Part shown: positions 18,121 to 26,950 of the stretch, piece after piece
Numbering within the stretch: the first letter of the stretch is position 1
How the letters are laid out: every line of letters starts with the position of its first letter
Assembly: GCF_009765445.1 (NCBI RefSeq)
Contig: NZ_WHOY01000031.1
Location: forward strand, 4,723,782 to 4,787,781
Length of the DNA: 64,000 nt
Source: Pantoea sp. BAV 3049
GTDB taxonomy: Bacteria; Pseudomonadota; Gammaproteobacteria; Enterobacterales; Enterobacteriaceae
Direction: 5' to 3'
Notes under the pieces: model-generated
What the model was told of the DNA's origin: nothing
What the model saw: the letters and a program-made list of their open reading frames with translations, nothing else
The model's database searches: none
Translations under genes and position numbers: made by a program

Positions 18121-19124
18121 GCACTGTCAACGTCCTGGCTGAGAAGCCAACCCTGTCAGTCATTATCCCCGTCTATAACGGACGGGAATATCTGAGTGAA
18201 GCAATTGATTCACTGCTTCGGCAAACTGCGATACCGGATGAGATCATTATCATTGATGATGGCTCTACTGATGGAACTGACCAGCTGATCGCCGACTATT
18301 GCGCCGCTCACTCTTTTATCCGGTTGATCCGCAATGCCCGCGGTGGCGTGAGTGCCGCCCGTAACAAAGGCCTCGACATCGCTACCGGGCAGTTCATCTA
18401 TTTCATGGATGCGGATGATTATGTCGGTCCGACGCTGTTTGCTGATTTTATTCGTGAAAAGCAGGCCTGCCCGGACCTGGAGCTGTTCGGCTTCTCAGCG
18501 AAAATGTTCCCGGACCTGCCAGTGGAAAAGAGAACCTATGAAAATGCTCATGGCCGGGCAACCGTGGGGCTTTTTAAGGGAGGAACCCAAACACTGCAGC
18601 AGTTGCTTGACACTGAATCCGCTCACCGGGTGCTGTGGTCAAGCGTGATCTCCCGCGAGTTAATTAACCGCAGCGGCAGCGTTTTTCTGCCGATCCAGAA
18701 TCATGAAGATGCGCCGTTTATGTTTAATCTTTATCTCCACGCCCGGTGTCTGTTCCTCACCGCCAATGCTTACTACTTCAAGCGGTACAGCCTGGGGTCG
18801 CTGTCGGTGGCGACCCGTGATTTCTCGTGGGTGAAGAACTATTTCATTGCCCGGGAGGGGACCGAGAAGGCTATTCTGGCTTCCGGTATCCTGGTGGACA
18901 ATAAGTTGGTTGATTACTACTACTCTCCGGTGATGGGAGGGTGCCTGGCCATGGTGAGAAAACACGATATGGCCGTGCCGAAAGAGTATCAACCGGCTTT
19001 CAGTTCACTGGTGCGTAAGATGACCCGTAACAATCTGAAGTTCAGCATTATCTGGTACTGCCATCCTCTTTACACCAGCCTGACCTGGTGTAAAAGAAAG
19101 CTTTCTGGTTTTAGCATGACCTGA
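18117..19124 (+). CDS. Family 2 glycosyltransferase
   Basis: Cytoplasmic or membrane-associated GT2 enzyme of 335 residues that adds a sugar from a nucleotide donor to a polysaccharide precursor. The GT-A core is intact: LSVIIPVYNGREYL near residue 14, the IIIDDGSTDGT nucleotide-binding motif near 50, GVSAARNKGL near 80 and the metal-binding MDADD near 100. A His-Glu-Asp (NHEDAPF) near residue 198 may contribute to catalysis. It is translationally coupled to the flippase. Its end nearly abuts the convergent antiporter gene, and an eight-base-pair hairpin spans both stop codons. Confidence 0.87.
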   Translation: MSTVNVLAEKPTLSVIIPVYNGREYLSEAIDSLLRQTAIPDEIIIIDDGSTDGTDQLIADYCAAHSFIRLIRNARGGVSAARNKGLDIATGQFIYFMDADDYVGPTLFADFIREKQACPDLELFGFSAKMFPDLPVEKRTYENAHGRATVGLFKGGTQTLQQLLDTESAHRVLWSSVISRELINRSGSVFLPIQNHEDAPFMFNLYLHARCLFLTANAYYFKRYSLGSLSVATRDFSWVKNYFIAREGTEKAILASGILVDNKLVDYYYSPVMGGCLAMVRKHDMAVPKEYQPAFSSLVRKMTRNNLKFSIIWYCHPLYTSLTWCKRKLSGFSMT

Positions 19125-19140
19125 TCCCTGTTCAGGGATC
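19123..19140. terminator. Shared hairpin across two convergent stop codons
   Basis: GATCCCTG-TT-CAGGGATC overlaps the stop of the GT2 gene and the stop of the antiporter gene, which are only seven bases apart. It probably ends transcription from one or both sides. Confidence 0.5.
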
Positions 19141-20481
19141 TTTGCGGCTGGCGGCGGCAATTTTTGCCTGCCGCCAGTTGAGTAAAGGCGTTACGGAAAT
19201 GCCGTGTACCACCACGCTGGCGACAATCAGCGTAAAGGCCATATTGGCCATCTGCGTCACCTCTTCTCCTGCCAGCCCGTGAGTATAAGCCCAGGCAATA
19301 TAGTTAATACTGCCAATTCCCCGGATACCCAGCCAGCCGATAATCAGCCGGTGCTGGCGTGGAGCTTTTATTCCCAGGGTTGCCATCCATACGGAAGCCG
19401 GACGGATCAGTAAGAAAAGCAGGGCCGCCATGACTAACCCCCCCGGGTCCCAGTGCTGAGCCAGTGTGACCCCCAGCACAATGATGATCCCCGCTGCGAA
19501 CAAGCGTTCCACCGTATCGCCAAAAGAGAGTGCGTCACCCACCACCAGGCCTGCCGAACTGGCGGGATTGGTTTCACCCGGTTCGTGACGGATATGGGGA
19601 TTGACCATAACCTCTGCCGGCGGCCGGTTTTCGATGTCCTGAAAGATGTCTGCGGGCTGGCGGTTAATGACCCGCATCTCGGCGCGGCGCAGTCCCACTC
19701 CGGCAGCAAAGGCGGCGAGAAATCCTGAGGCATCCAGGGCCTGTGCTGCAGCATAGCTGAGGGCAATCAGCGCCAGCGCCAGGAAATCATTCGGTGCCAC
19801 GTCCTGATGCGTATGGCGCAAATGCGTGGCGTACTGTCCGACAAAGCGGCCCAGTACAAATCCAATCCCCAGTCCGCCTGCAATGGCCCAGAGCACATCC
19901 TTCAGCGCCCACTGACCAAACTGCTCCAGGGATAAGTCGCCATGTCCCGCAATCAGCATCACTGCCAGCATCAGCAGCGGCAGGGCGGTGCCATCATTCA
20001 TTCCCGCTTCACTTGAGAGCGAAACGCGCAGGTTATCGTTGTCCCGCGCATCATTCACAGCGATCAGACTGGCCAGTACCGGGTCGGTGGGGGCGACAAT
20101 CGCGGCAAATGCCAGAGCGAACGGCCAGGAAAGACCGGTGAGAAAGTGAGCCGCCACCGTCACGCCCGCCACGGTAAGCAGCATGCCGGGAAACGCCAGC
20201 CGCAGCCCAATGCGCCAGCCCTGGCTTTTTAACGGCAACCTCAGCTTCAGACCGGTAATAAACAGCGAAGCGGCCATGGCTATTTCGGTGATATTTTTCG
20301 CCAGTTCAGCATGCGCCGCGATATCAACCCGCAGCAGGTCCAGCACCCAGGGACCGCTGATCACACCGGCGACCAGATAGAGGGCAAATGCCGTCACCGG
20401 GCCACGGTTGATCCAGCCTGATGCCAGTGACATTAACAGTAACAGTCCGCCGGTGGCGGCGGTCCAGCCAAGAAATCCCAT
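19132..20481 (-). CDS. CPA1-type cation:proton antiporter
   Basis: Inner-membrane monovalent cation/proton antiporter of 449 residues with about 12 helices. Typical features are FITGLKLRLP, then FAAIVAPTDPVLAS (the discontinuous-helix TDP motif), LSSEAGMNDGTALPLLMLA with the conserved EAGMNDGTA of CPA1 exchangers, and FIGWLGIRGIGS-like LGIRGIGSINYIAWA towards the end. It likely exchanges Na+ or K+ for H+ in pH and salt homeostasis. AGGAG precedes the ATG. It is a single gene, divergent from hemB. Confidence 0.87.
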   Translation of the reverse strand: MGFLGWTAATGGLLLLMSLASGWINRGPVTAFALYLVAGVISGPWVLDLLRVDIAAHAELAKNITEIAMAASLFITGLKLRLPLKSQGWRIGLRLAFPGMLLTVAGVTVAAHFLTGLSWPFALAFAAIVAPTDPVLASLIAVNDARDNDNLRVSLSSEAGMNDGTALPLLMLAVMLIAGHGDLSLEQFGQWALKDVLWAIAGGLGIGFVLGRFVGQYATHLRHTHQDVAPNDFLALALIALSYAAAQALDASGFLAAFAAGVGLRRAEMRVINRQPADIFQDIENRPPAEVMVNPHIRHEPGETNPASSAGLVVGDALSFGDTVERLFAAGIIIVLGVTLAQHWDPGGLVMAALLFLLIRPASVWMATLGIKAPRQHRLIIGWLGIRGIGSINYIAWAYTHGLAGEEVTQMANMAFTLIVASVVVHGISVTPLLNWRQAKIAAASRKDP

Positions 20482-20626
20482 TTTTACTCCTGTTTCAGTT
20501 TCCTTAAGTATGGACGCGAAACGGGTAGCCTGTTGAAAAGGCGTCTTTTTAAGACAATTTCAGGACGGGAATGCCATCAGAGATACGCATTCTGTGCCGT
20601 TGTTCGGGCGGTAAGCGCTGCAAAGA

Positions 20627-20653
20627 TTGTCAGAAAGCGCGCAGAGGTATACT
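20627..20653 (+). promoter_or_regulatory. Candidate sigma-70 promoter of hemB
   Basis: TTGTCA (20627-20632) and TATACT (20648-20653) are 15 bases apart, slightly short of ideal, about 70 bases upstream of the hemB start. Confidence 0.35.
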
Positions 20654-20723
20654 GTTAGCGGACTCACTTTTTTGTCACCCGTGGCGGGTTTATCGCCGCG
20701 ACAGTTGCTAATCCGAGGTTGTT

Positions 20724-21701
20724 TTGTCCAGTTATTCTCCAGGGCTTCGCCCACGACGCCTGCGTCAGACCCCATCTTTCCGCTCAATGTTTCAGGAAAC
20801 TTCCCTCAGCATTAACGACCTTGCACTGCCGATCTTTGTTGAGGAAGGGCTGGATGAGTACAAAGCGATTCAGGCGATGCCTGGCGTGATGCGTATTCCG
20901 GAAAAGCGTCTGGCGTATGAAATTGAACGCATTGCTAAAGCGGGTATCCGCTCGGTAATGACTTTTGGTATCTCTCACCATACCGATGCGGATGGCAGCG
21001 ATACCTGGCAGGAGAACGGTCTGGTGTCCCGCATGTCCCGTATCTGCAAAGATACCGTGCCGGAAATGATCGTGATGTCGGATACCTGCTTCTGCGAATA
21101 CACCACTCACGGCCATTGCGGTGTGCTGCATGATCACGGTGTGGATAATGACGCCACGCTGGCTAACCTGGGTAAACAGGCCGTTGCTGCTGCCCGCGCG
21201 GGGGCGGATTTCATTGCGCCTTCTGCGGCAATGGATGGTCAGGTTGCCGCTATCCGCCATGCGCTGGATGAGGCCGGATTTACCGATACCGCCATCATGT
21301 CTTACTCCACCAAATTTGCCTCTTCCTTCTACGGCCCGTTCCGTGAAGCAGCCGGAACGTCGCTGAAGGGCGATCGCAAAACCTACCAGATGAACCCGAT
21401 GAACCGTCGCGAAGCGATTCGTGAATCACTGATCGATCAGGCTGAAGGTGCAGATGCGCTGATGGTGAAACCGGCGGGTGCTTATCTGGATATTATCCGC
21501 GACGTGCGTGAGCGCACCGAACTGCCGCTGGCGGCTTATCAGGTAAGCGGTGAGTACGCGATGATCAAGTTTGCCGCACAGGCTGGTGCGATCAATGAGC
21601 AGGACGTGGTGCTGGAAAGTCTGGGGGCGATCAAACGTGCTGGTGCGGATCTGATCTTCAGCTACTTTGCGCTGGACCTCGCTGAGAAGAAACTGCTGTA
21701 A
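20724..21701 (+). CDS. hemB: Porphobilinogen synthase (delta-aminolevulinate dehydratase)
   Basis: Cytoplasmic zinc enzyme that condenses two 5-aminolevulinate molecules to porphobilinogen in haem and sirohaem synthesis. The product of 325 residues is very close to E. coli HemB throughout. Visible are the zinc cysteines in [15 protein letters not shown], the Schiff-base region with [12 protein letters not shown], and [16 protein letters not shown]. The start is a TTG at 20724 with GAGG six bases upstream; no ATG in the expected position gives full length. It is followed by two palindromes, the second with a T-run, separating it from a convergent EthD-domain gene. Confidence 0.95.
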   Translation: MSSYSPGLRPRRLRQTPSFRSMFQETSLSINDLALPIFVEEGLDEYKAIQAMPGVMRIPEKRLAYEIERIAKAGIRSVMTFGISHHTDADGSDTWQENGLVSRMSRICKDTVPEMIVMSDTCFCEYTTHGHCGVLHDHGVDNDATLANLGKQAVAAARAGADFIAPSAAMDGQVAAIRHALDEAGFTDTAIMSYSTKFASSFYGPFREAAGTSLKGDRKTYQMNPMNRREAIRESLIDQAEGADALMVKPAGAYLDIIRDVRERTELPLAAYQVSGEYAMIKFAAQAGAINEQDVVLESLGAIKRAGADLIFSYFALDLAEKKLL

Positions 21702-21723
21702 CCCGACGGGTTGAATAGATTCG

Positions 21724-21739
21724 CTCGCCTGCAGGCGAG
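21724..21739. repeat. Perfect 16-base palindrome after hemB
   Basis: CTCGCCTG-CAGGCGAG lies 23 bases after the hemB stop and 18 bases before the GGGCGGAAT repeat. Confidence 0.5.
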
Positions 21740-21756
21740 GGAGACACGGTTTGCCG

Positions 21757-21780
21757 GGGCGGAATGTATTCCGCCCTTTT
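21757..21780 (+). repeat. GGGCGGAAT-type palindromic repeat, copy B, with T-run
   Basis: GGGCGGAAT-GT-ATTCCGCCC is a perfect 9-2-9 inverted repeat followed by TTTT, so it can serve as the hemB intrinsic terminator. It is the most perfect of four related copies in the window. Confidence 0.7.
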
Positions 21781-21809
21781 ACTGTCCGGCACTCCTCGCG
21801 CTATGGAAC

Positions 21810-22118
21810 TTATTCCACCACTTCTGAAATCCACTTCACCGACTTGAGGTTGGTAAAATTCGCCACGTCACCCACGATCTCATCAACGTGGCCTTCCATG
21901 CCTTTTTTCAGATCGTCAACGGAACGGCAAACCAGGTGGCAGGCGGCAATATAGGGTGCCTGAGTGCCTTCCGGTGTGGCAATGATTTTGTCGATGGAAT
22001 ACGACAGCAGAAAATCACCCATTCTCTCTTTGATCAGCGGCAGATGCACATCGCGATAATAGTCGTGGTCAAATTCCCCGTTTTCAGTGTTCGGGTACAG
22101 CACGCTGTATTTAATCAA
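21810..22118 (-). CDS. EthD-domain small protein
   Basis: Small cytoplasmic dimeric ferredoxin-like-fold protein of about 102 residues. IKYSVLYPNTENGEFDHDYYRDVHLPLIKERM near the start and the C-terminal YIAACHLVCRSVDDLKKGM match the EthD family (PF07110), whose members take part in degradation or modification of organic compounds, mostly with unknown substrate. The frame is open to 22196, but homology begins at a TTG at 22118 preceded by AGAGGTGA, which I take as start. It lies just downstream of a LysR-type regulator on the same strand and may be co-transcribed. Confidence 0.78.
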   Translation of the reverse strand: MIKYSVLYPNTENGEFDHDYYRDVHLPLIKERMGDFLLSYSIDKIIATPEGTQAPYIAACHLVCRSVDDLKKGMEGHVDEIVGDVANFTNLKSVKWISEVVE

Positions 22119-22170
22119 AACTTCACCTCTGTGGTTACACCCGGCGCGCCTTCCGCACCGGCAGCTACCA

Positions 22171-23082
22171 TTATAGCGAGGATGCCAGAGAGTCAATTAA
22201 CGCTCTGAGCCACTGCTGAGCGGCTGAGTTGTCATTGCGCCGATGCCAGATCAGATCGAAGGGGATCACCGGCAGCTCCAGTGGCGGTGTGTAAAGCCGC
22301 AATTTATCTCTGGCGGAACAGTTCAGCGCCACACGCTCCATTACCGTGGCGGCCATATCCGTGGCGGCGACCACTTCCGGTGCCACGAACATCTGCGGCA
22401 GCACCAGCGCGCGGGTTCGTTGCAATCCCTGCCGCGCCAGCGCCTGATCCACCACGCCGTAACCATCTCCTTCCGGTGACACCAGGATATGCTTCAGCGC
22501 CAGAAAGCTGTTGATGTCCATTTCCCTTTTCGCCGCCGGGTGATCGTGACGCAGCAGGGTAACAAACCGATCCTGTAACAGCGGGCGAGACAGTATCCGG
22601 CTGTTCTGAGCACTGGGCGGGACGCCAATTGCAGTATCAATTTTTCCGGCATCCAGCAGATCGATCACGCTGTCGCGGTTCGCCACTGCCAGCACCTGTA
22701 GCGTAACGCCCGGAGCCTGCTGCTCCAGCGCTTTGCTCAGCGACGGCAGCAGCACATAAGCCGCATAGTCAGACAGCCCCAGGCGGAAGGTCTGGCTCAC
22801 CGTGTCGGGCGCAAAGGCGGGGCGGGTAATCAGCGCTGACTCCAGCTGCTGCAATGCACTGGTCACCGGTCCGGCAAGTTCATTCGCCCGGGCAGTGGGA
22901 TGTAACCCTTCAGCGCCACGCTGGAACAGGGGATCGCCAAACAACGTGCGCAAGCGTGCCAGCGCCGCACTCATTGCAGGCTGACTGACGCCCACCCGAC
23001 TGGCAGCACGTGTGACATTTCGCTCGTTGAACAGCGCGTTGAAAGCCACCAGCAGATTCAGGTCGATACCGTGAAAATTCAT
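22171..23082 (-). CDS. LysR-family transcriptional regulator
   Basis: DNA-binding regulator of 303 residues. The N-terminal winged helix-turn-helix is clear (LDLNLLVAFNALFNERNVTRAASRVGVSQPAMSAALARLRTLFGDPLF, residues about 7-55), followed by a periplasmic-binding-protein-like effector domain. It is divergent from an ester cyclase gene 92 bases away, the classical LysR arrangement, so it probably controls that gene and itself. The intergenic stretch has an imperfect dyad (TCGTATA-ATCGTC-TATACCG) near 23088-23107. Effector unknown. Confidence 0.9.
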   Translation of the reverse strand: MNFHGIDLNLLVAFNALFNERNVTRAASRVGVSQPAMSAALARLRTLFGDPLFQRGAEGLHPTARANELAGPVTSALQQLESALITRPAFAPDTVSQTFRLGLSDYAAYVLLPSLSKALEQQAPGVTLQVLAVANRDSVIDLLDAGKIDTAIGVPPSAQNSRILSRPLLQDRFVTLLRHDHPAAKREMDINSFLALKHILVSPEGDGYGVVDQALARQGLQRTRALVLPQMFVAPEVVAATDMAATVMERVALNCSARDKLRLYTPPLELPVIPFDLIWHRRNDNSAAQQWLRALIDSLASSL

Positions 23083-23174
23083 AAATCGTATAATCGTCTA
23101 TACCGGTTATTTGTTGGATTGATAATAAGCGGCGGCTTACTATCAGGCAATCACTTACCCGATGGAGTTGAATA

Positions 23175-23609
23175 ATGAGCCATTCTGATACCGACCGCCT
23201 GCTGGCCGAGCGTATTGCCGTGGAAACGGTGTACCGCGCTTTTAATGATAAAAATCCCGATCTGCTGGACAAGGCCGTCAGCACTGACTGGCAGGATATC
23301 CCGCTGGCACCGGGGCAGGGACCGGGTGCAGCCGGGTTCAAACCGATCCTCCTTGGTTTTATTGAGGCGCTGCCGGATGTGAATATTGAAATCCACGAGA
23401 TGATCCAGCTACCGGGGCGTATTGCCGTGCGTGCGGAAATCACCGGCACGCATCTGGGCAACTTTATGGGCATTGCCGCCACCGGGAAAAAAGTCAGCTT
23501 CGCCATTCATGAGTTCCATCATCTGGATAAAGGACGGATTACCACCACCTGGCATCTGGAAGACTGGTTCGGGCTGTTCCGCCAGCTGGAGCAGTTCCCG
23601 GCAGGCTGA
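23175..23609 (+). CDS. SnoaL-like ester cyclase family protein
   Basis: Small alpha+beta-barrel protein of 144 residues in the SnoaL-like polyketide cyclase/ester cyclase group. Typical parts are VYRAFNDKNPDLLDKAVSTDW, PGAAGFKPILLGFIEALPDVNIEIHEMI, a GTHLGNFMGI loop and the final HLEDWFGLFRQL. Such proteins in bacteria with no polyketide pathway usually have unknown substrates. GGAG precedes the ATG. It is divergent from a LysR regulator that likely controls it. Confidence 0.85.
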   Translation: MSHSDTDRLLAERIAVETVYRAFNDKNPDLLDKAVSTDWQDIPLAPGQGPGAAGFKPILLGFIEALPDVNIEIHEMIQLPGRIAVRAEITGTHLGNFMGIAATGKKVSFAIHEFHHLDKGRITTTWHLEDWFGLFRQLEQFPAG

Positions 23610-23655
23610 ACCCGGAATTAAGCCCGGGGTAATTGTTGCTGCTGAAGCCTCAGGA

Positions 23656-24918
23656 TCACTTCACCACCGGGAAATCGGCAACGCGCGTGGTCCAGGCCGG
23701 AGACAGCATCTCACGCTTCATCGCCCAGGATTTCTGGATACCCTGGCCGGCAAACCAGACGGTGCCCCGGCCGGAGCTGTTCAGCCGATCGACGACCTGC
23801 ATCAGCGCGGCACTGTCTGGCCGCGGCTGGTGCTCACCAAACAGCGCTAACTGCGCCACGCCCTGGCTGAAGAAATCACTCAGCATCACCCCGGCTTTCA
23901 TATAGCGATGGCCGTCGATCCAGATGCGATCCAGCGCTTCGGTCGCCACGCGGATAATATCCCGTGTATCGTTGGAAGGGGTCAGCAGCTGGCCTGAGGA
24001 CTGGTTGCCATAGAAGATCTCATCCTGGGCATGCGGGCTGGTACGGACAAACACGCTGATAAAGCGGCAGAATTGCTTCTCCTCCCTCAGTTTCTCGGCG
24101 GCGCGTTCGGCGTAGGCACAGATTGCCTGATGCATATCGCCATATTCCGTGATGCGGCTGCCAAAGGAGCGGCTGCAGATAATCTGCTGTTTGGTCGGGG
24201 AAAACTCTTCCAGCGCCAGGCAGGGTTCTCCGCGCAGCTCACGGGATGTTCTTTCCAGCACCACATTGAAGTGCTTGCGGACCACCCAGCTGGAGCATTC
24301 GGCCAGATGCAGGGCGGTTTCAATTCCCATCAGGTTCAGTTTTTTACTGATACGCCGCCCGACGCCCCAAACCTCGCTGACCGGCACCAGCGCCAGCAGT
24401 TTGCGCTGGCGATCGACACTGGACAGATCGACCACGCCACCCGTTTTTTTCCAGGTTTTTGCCGCATGGTTGGCCAGCTTGGCCAGCGTCTTGGTGGGCG
24501 CGATGCCAACCCCGACGGTCAGACCGGTTTCTTTGAGCAACCGCTGACGGATTTCGCGGCCAAATGCTTCGAGATTGACGCACTTGCCGACGCCCGTCAG
24601 GTCGAGAAAGGCTTCATCAATCGAGTAGATCTCCGCTTTGGGAGCCATCTCTTCAAGGATAGTCATCACCCGCAGGCTCATGTCGGCATACAGCGCGTAG
24701 TTGGAGCTGAACACCTGCACCTTATGGCGACGGAGTTCATCCTTCAGTTGGAAGTACGGGCCTGCCATTTTGATGCCAAGCCGTTTGGCCTCGGCAGATC
24801 GCGAGATGATACAGCCATCATTATTGGAAACCACCACCACCGGTTTACCCTGCAGATCGGGGCGAAACACCGTTTCGCAGGAGGTGTAAAAGCTGTTGAC
24901 GTCCACCAGGGCAAACAT
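23656..24918 (-). CDS. umuC: DNA polymerase V catalytic subunit UmuC
   Basis: Error-prone Y-family translesion polymerase, 420 residues compared with 422 in E. coli. Catalytic acidic residues are visible: Asp6 in FALVDVNSFY and Asp101/Glu102 in YSIDEAFLDL. The C-terminal part carries the little-finger domain. It forms Pol V with two UmuD' subunits and bypasses lesions during the SOS response. Only two bases separate its ATG from the umuD stop, so the genes are an operon under the LexA box at 25360. The TLS-type sequence appears complete and intact. Confidence 0.95.
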   Translation of the reverse strand: MFALVDVNSFYTSCETVFRPDLQGKPVVVVSNNDGCIISRSAEAKRLGIKMAGPYFQLKDELRRHKVQVFSSNYALYADMSLRVMTILEEMAPKAEIYSIDEAFLDLTGVGKCVNLEAFGREIRQRLLKETGLTVGVGIAPTKTLAKLANHAAKTWKKTGGVVDLSSVDRQRKLLALVPVSEVWGVGRRISKKLNLMGIETALHLAECSSWVVRKHFNVVLERTSRELRGEPCLALEEFSPTKQQIICSRSFGSRITEYGDMHQAICAYAERAAEKLREEKQFCRFISVFVRTSPHAQDEIFYGNQSSGQLLTPSNDTRDIIRVATEALDRIWIDGHRYMKAGVMLSDFFSQGVAQLALFGEHQPRPDSAALMQVVDRLNSSGRGTVWFAGQGIQKSWAMKREMLSPAWTTRVADFPVVK

Positions 24919-24920
24919 AC

Positions 24921-25340
24921 TTATTTATTTGATTTAAGGGTAAAAGTGACCACGCCAAAAATCTCCAGGGCTTCGTCACTGTGAAACAAGATAGGGGAGT
25001 AGCTGCTGTTACGTGGTCTCAGCTGCAGCGACGGACGGGTGCATAACTCCTTTACCGTAAACTCGCCATCGATGGCGGCAATCACAATATCGCCATGTTC
25101 CGCCGTCAGCGAGCGGTCAACCACCAGCAGATCGCCGTCACCAATTCCTGCCTCAATCATCGAATCGCCGCTGACCTTCACAAAGTAGGTGGCGCTCGGA
25201 TGTCTGATCATCAATTTGTTCAGATCCAGCCGCTCTTCGACATAGTCCTGCGCCGGGCTGGGAAAGCCGCACGGTACACGTTCGATAAACAACGGCAGCG
25301 GCAGAAGTTTATTCAGGGTGGAAGGGGAAATGAACTGCAT
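24921..25340 (-). CDS. umuD: DNA polymerase V autoproteolytic subunit UmuD
   Basis: SOS mutagenesis protein of exactly 139 residues, the length of E. coli UmuD. The RecA-stimulated self-cleavage bond Cys24-Gly25 is conserved (VPCGF), as are the catalytic Ser60 (GDSM) and Lys97 (TVKEL) of the LexA-like peptidase. Cleavage gives UmuD', which joins UmuC as Pol V. It is the first gene of umuDC. A near-consensus LexA box lies 20 bases upstream of the start, so strong SOS control is expected. Confidence 0.96.
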   Translation of the reverse strand: MQFISPSTLNKLLPLPLFIERVPCGFPSPAQDYVEERLDLNKLMIRHPSATYFVKVSGDSMIEAGIGDGDLLVVDRSLTAEHGDIVIAAIDGEFTVKELCTRPSLQLRPRNSSYSPILFHSDEALEIFGVVTFTLKSNK

Positions 25341-25357
25341 AATCGTTTCTCTTGAAT

Positions 25358-25377
25358 AACTGTGTTTATATACAGTA
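25358..25377 (-). promoter_or_regulatory. LexA (SOS) box of umuDC
   Basis: CTGT-GTTTATAT-ACAG (25360-25375) fits the LexA consensus CTGT-N8-ACAG with A/T-rich centre and flanking A and T bases. It sits just upstream of umuD. Confidence 0.92.
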
Positions 25378-25409
25378 TCGTCAGTCAGCGGTAACGATCA
25401 AGAGTCTTG

Positions 25410-25423
25410 CCGGAATATTCCGG
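25410..25423. repeat. Perfect palindrome upstream of the umuDC SOS box
   Basis: CCGGAATATTCCGG is a 14-base perfect palindrome 35 bases from the LexA box. Function unknown; possibly a second regulator site. Confidence 0.4.
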
Positions 25424-25849
25424 AAAGCGTTTGAAGTGGTGAGGAATTTAGACTGCGGGTTTCTTAAAAATCATCCTGACCGCTGCCTGAAATCCTGCAT
25501 TTTATTCGGAGCAGGCCGTAATGTCCTGGCTGGCCTGGGGAAAGAGCCACAAATTATGTGGCTCTTTAGACGGTTTTCTCTGAACTGATGAGGCTCATCT
25601 GTCTGTTCGAAATCCGTCTCAATCTTTATTGTGTGGTAGCTAATTTCAACGTTTGCGTTTAAAAACAGCCCTGGTAGCCTTTTGTGGGATGCAATCGTTC
25701 ATCCATGTGGCTGTAGAAATCACAGTATTATTCTGAACGAATTTTAACGCTATTAATCAGGAAGTTTGGCCTGCTGATGAAACGATCGGGAATTTTGTCT
25801 GGTAAGCGTTGCGGTGGGCGCGCCAGCATGCTCCGGCGCGCAATAGCGA
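25424..25849. other. Gene-free region between umuDC and the hydrolase
   Basis: No convincing protein gene over about 420 bases. The main structure is a perfect 11-base-pair hairpin at 25541-25567. The part from 25620 to 25760 is A/T-rich and featureless to my eye. Confidence 0.5.
25541..25567. terminator. Perfect 11-bp hairpin, possible terminator
   Basis: AAAGAGCCACA-AATTA-TGTGGCTCTTT. The stem ends in AAA on one side and TTT on the other, so it could terminate RNA from either strand. No annotated gene ends here, which leaves an unannotated transcript (for example an sRNA) possible. Confidence 0.5.
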
Positions 25850-26788
25850 TCAGATAAAGAAGCCGCTGAGTTCGCGGGCGATGACCTGCGGCTGCTCTTC
25901 AGGCAGGAAGTGTCCGCAATGCGTCACCAGCACACCCGCGACATCTTCAGCGAAAGGGCGCAGCGGTGTGGCCATATCGGCGATCGAACCCTGTTCAGCA
26001 CTGATGGCGAGGATCGGCATGGCCAGTTTTCCTTTCTTCACCCGTTCCCGGTTTTGCGAGGCGGAAAGGGCTGCCGCACGGTAATAAGCCAGTCCTGCAC
26101 GCAAGCCGCCGTTCAGCATCAGGATCCGCAGATACTCAGCCATATCTTCTGCGGAGAAGACATCCGGACAGGCGGTTTTTCTCTTCAGGAACCAGTCGAG
26201 ATAGACAAGCTCTTTGCCAGCAATCAGCGCCTCCGGCAGATCCGGAATGGCATGGAAGGCAAAGTGCCAGGTTTTCCAGGCTTTATCTGGCGTGACGGGA
26301 AGGGCATCCGGTAGCGTGACGCCCGGAATACCGGCATCCAGCAGCACCAGCTTTCTGACTTCACTGCCATAGAGCGAGGCATAGGGCCAGGCAACCCAGG
26401 CCCCGACGTCATGGGCGGCCAGAAAATAGCGGCTGACGCTGAGCTGTGCCAGCAGGCCATGCACTTTCGCCGCCAGCGACTTCGTGTCATAGCCGTTTTC
26501 CGGGCGATCGGAATCCCCCTGGCCCGGCAAGTCGGGCGCGATAATACGATAAGTGGGTGCCAGCTGCTGCATCACGCTGCGCCAGGCGTACCAGCTCTGC
26601 GGAAAGCCTGCCAGCAGTACCACGGTTTCGCCGTCCGGGTTTCCGCCCGTCACGTAATGCATTCTGATGCCGTCAACAGTGGCGTAACGGTGTTCGAAAC
26701 CGGTCAGCGTCCGGTCCTGATGTGTGGCAGGCCCGGCTTCAGCCCGACGGGGAGGGAGGGGTGCAATAGCTTCTTTTTTTGATGGCAT
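25850..26788 (-). CDS. Alpha/beta hydrolase, epoxide-hydrolase/dehalogenase-like
   Basis: Alpha/beta-fold hydrolase of 312 residues without an evident signal peptide. The oxyanion-hole HG-type region is GFPQSW (61-66), the nucleophile elbow AHDVGAW places an Asp at residue 127 as in epoxide hydrolases and haloalkane dehalogenases, and His293 (CGHFLPEE) is the likely base. The substrate is unknown. It lies downstream of a tetR-type gene on the same strand. A 26-base palindrome 45 bases upstream shares its core with one in front of the regulator, so repression by that TetR protein is likely. Confidence 0.83.
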   Translation of the reverse strand: MPSKKEAIAPLPPRRAEAGPATHQDRTLTGFEHRYATVDGIRMHYVTGGNPDGETVVLLAGFPQSWYAWRSVMQQLAPTYRIIAPDLPGQGDSDRPENGYDTKSLAAKVHGLLAQLSVSRYFLAAHDVGAWVAWPYASLYGSEVRKLVLLDAGIPGVTLPDALPVTPDKAWKTWHFAFHAIPDLPEALIAGKELVYLDWFLKRKTACPDVFSAEDMAEYLRILMLNGGLRAGLAYYRAAALSASQNRERVKKGKLAMPILAISAEQGSIADMATPLRPFAEDVAGVLVTHCGHFLPEEQPQVIARELSGFFI

Positions 26789-26832
26789 GACAGGATCTCA
26801 GTAGTGGATTTCAGTTATTGATGACTCACATT

Positions 26833-26858
26833 ATTTAGGAAATATTTATTTCCTAAAT
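26833..26858. promoter_or_regulatory. Candidate TetR operator before the hydrolase
   Basis: A perfect 12-2-12 inverted repeat, ATTTAGGAAATA-TT-TATTTCCTAAAT. Its core GGAAAT-N4-ATTTCC (26838-26853) recurs exactly in front of the tetR gene at 27586, strong evidence of a common regulator. Confidence 0.75.
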
Positions 26859-26950
26859 TGGCGATTTTTTATCATTGCCAGCACTATTTCTGTGTGCTGG
26901 CTGAATTTTCACGGCTTCAGAATGGGCCTTTCCGCTGGCCTGGTTTGCTC

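Noticed and set aside
24031-24984. A 317-codon open frame antisense to umuC.
   Set aside because: UmuC is unmistakable on the other strand; the antisense frame has no recognisable domain.
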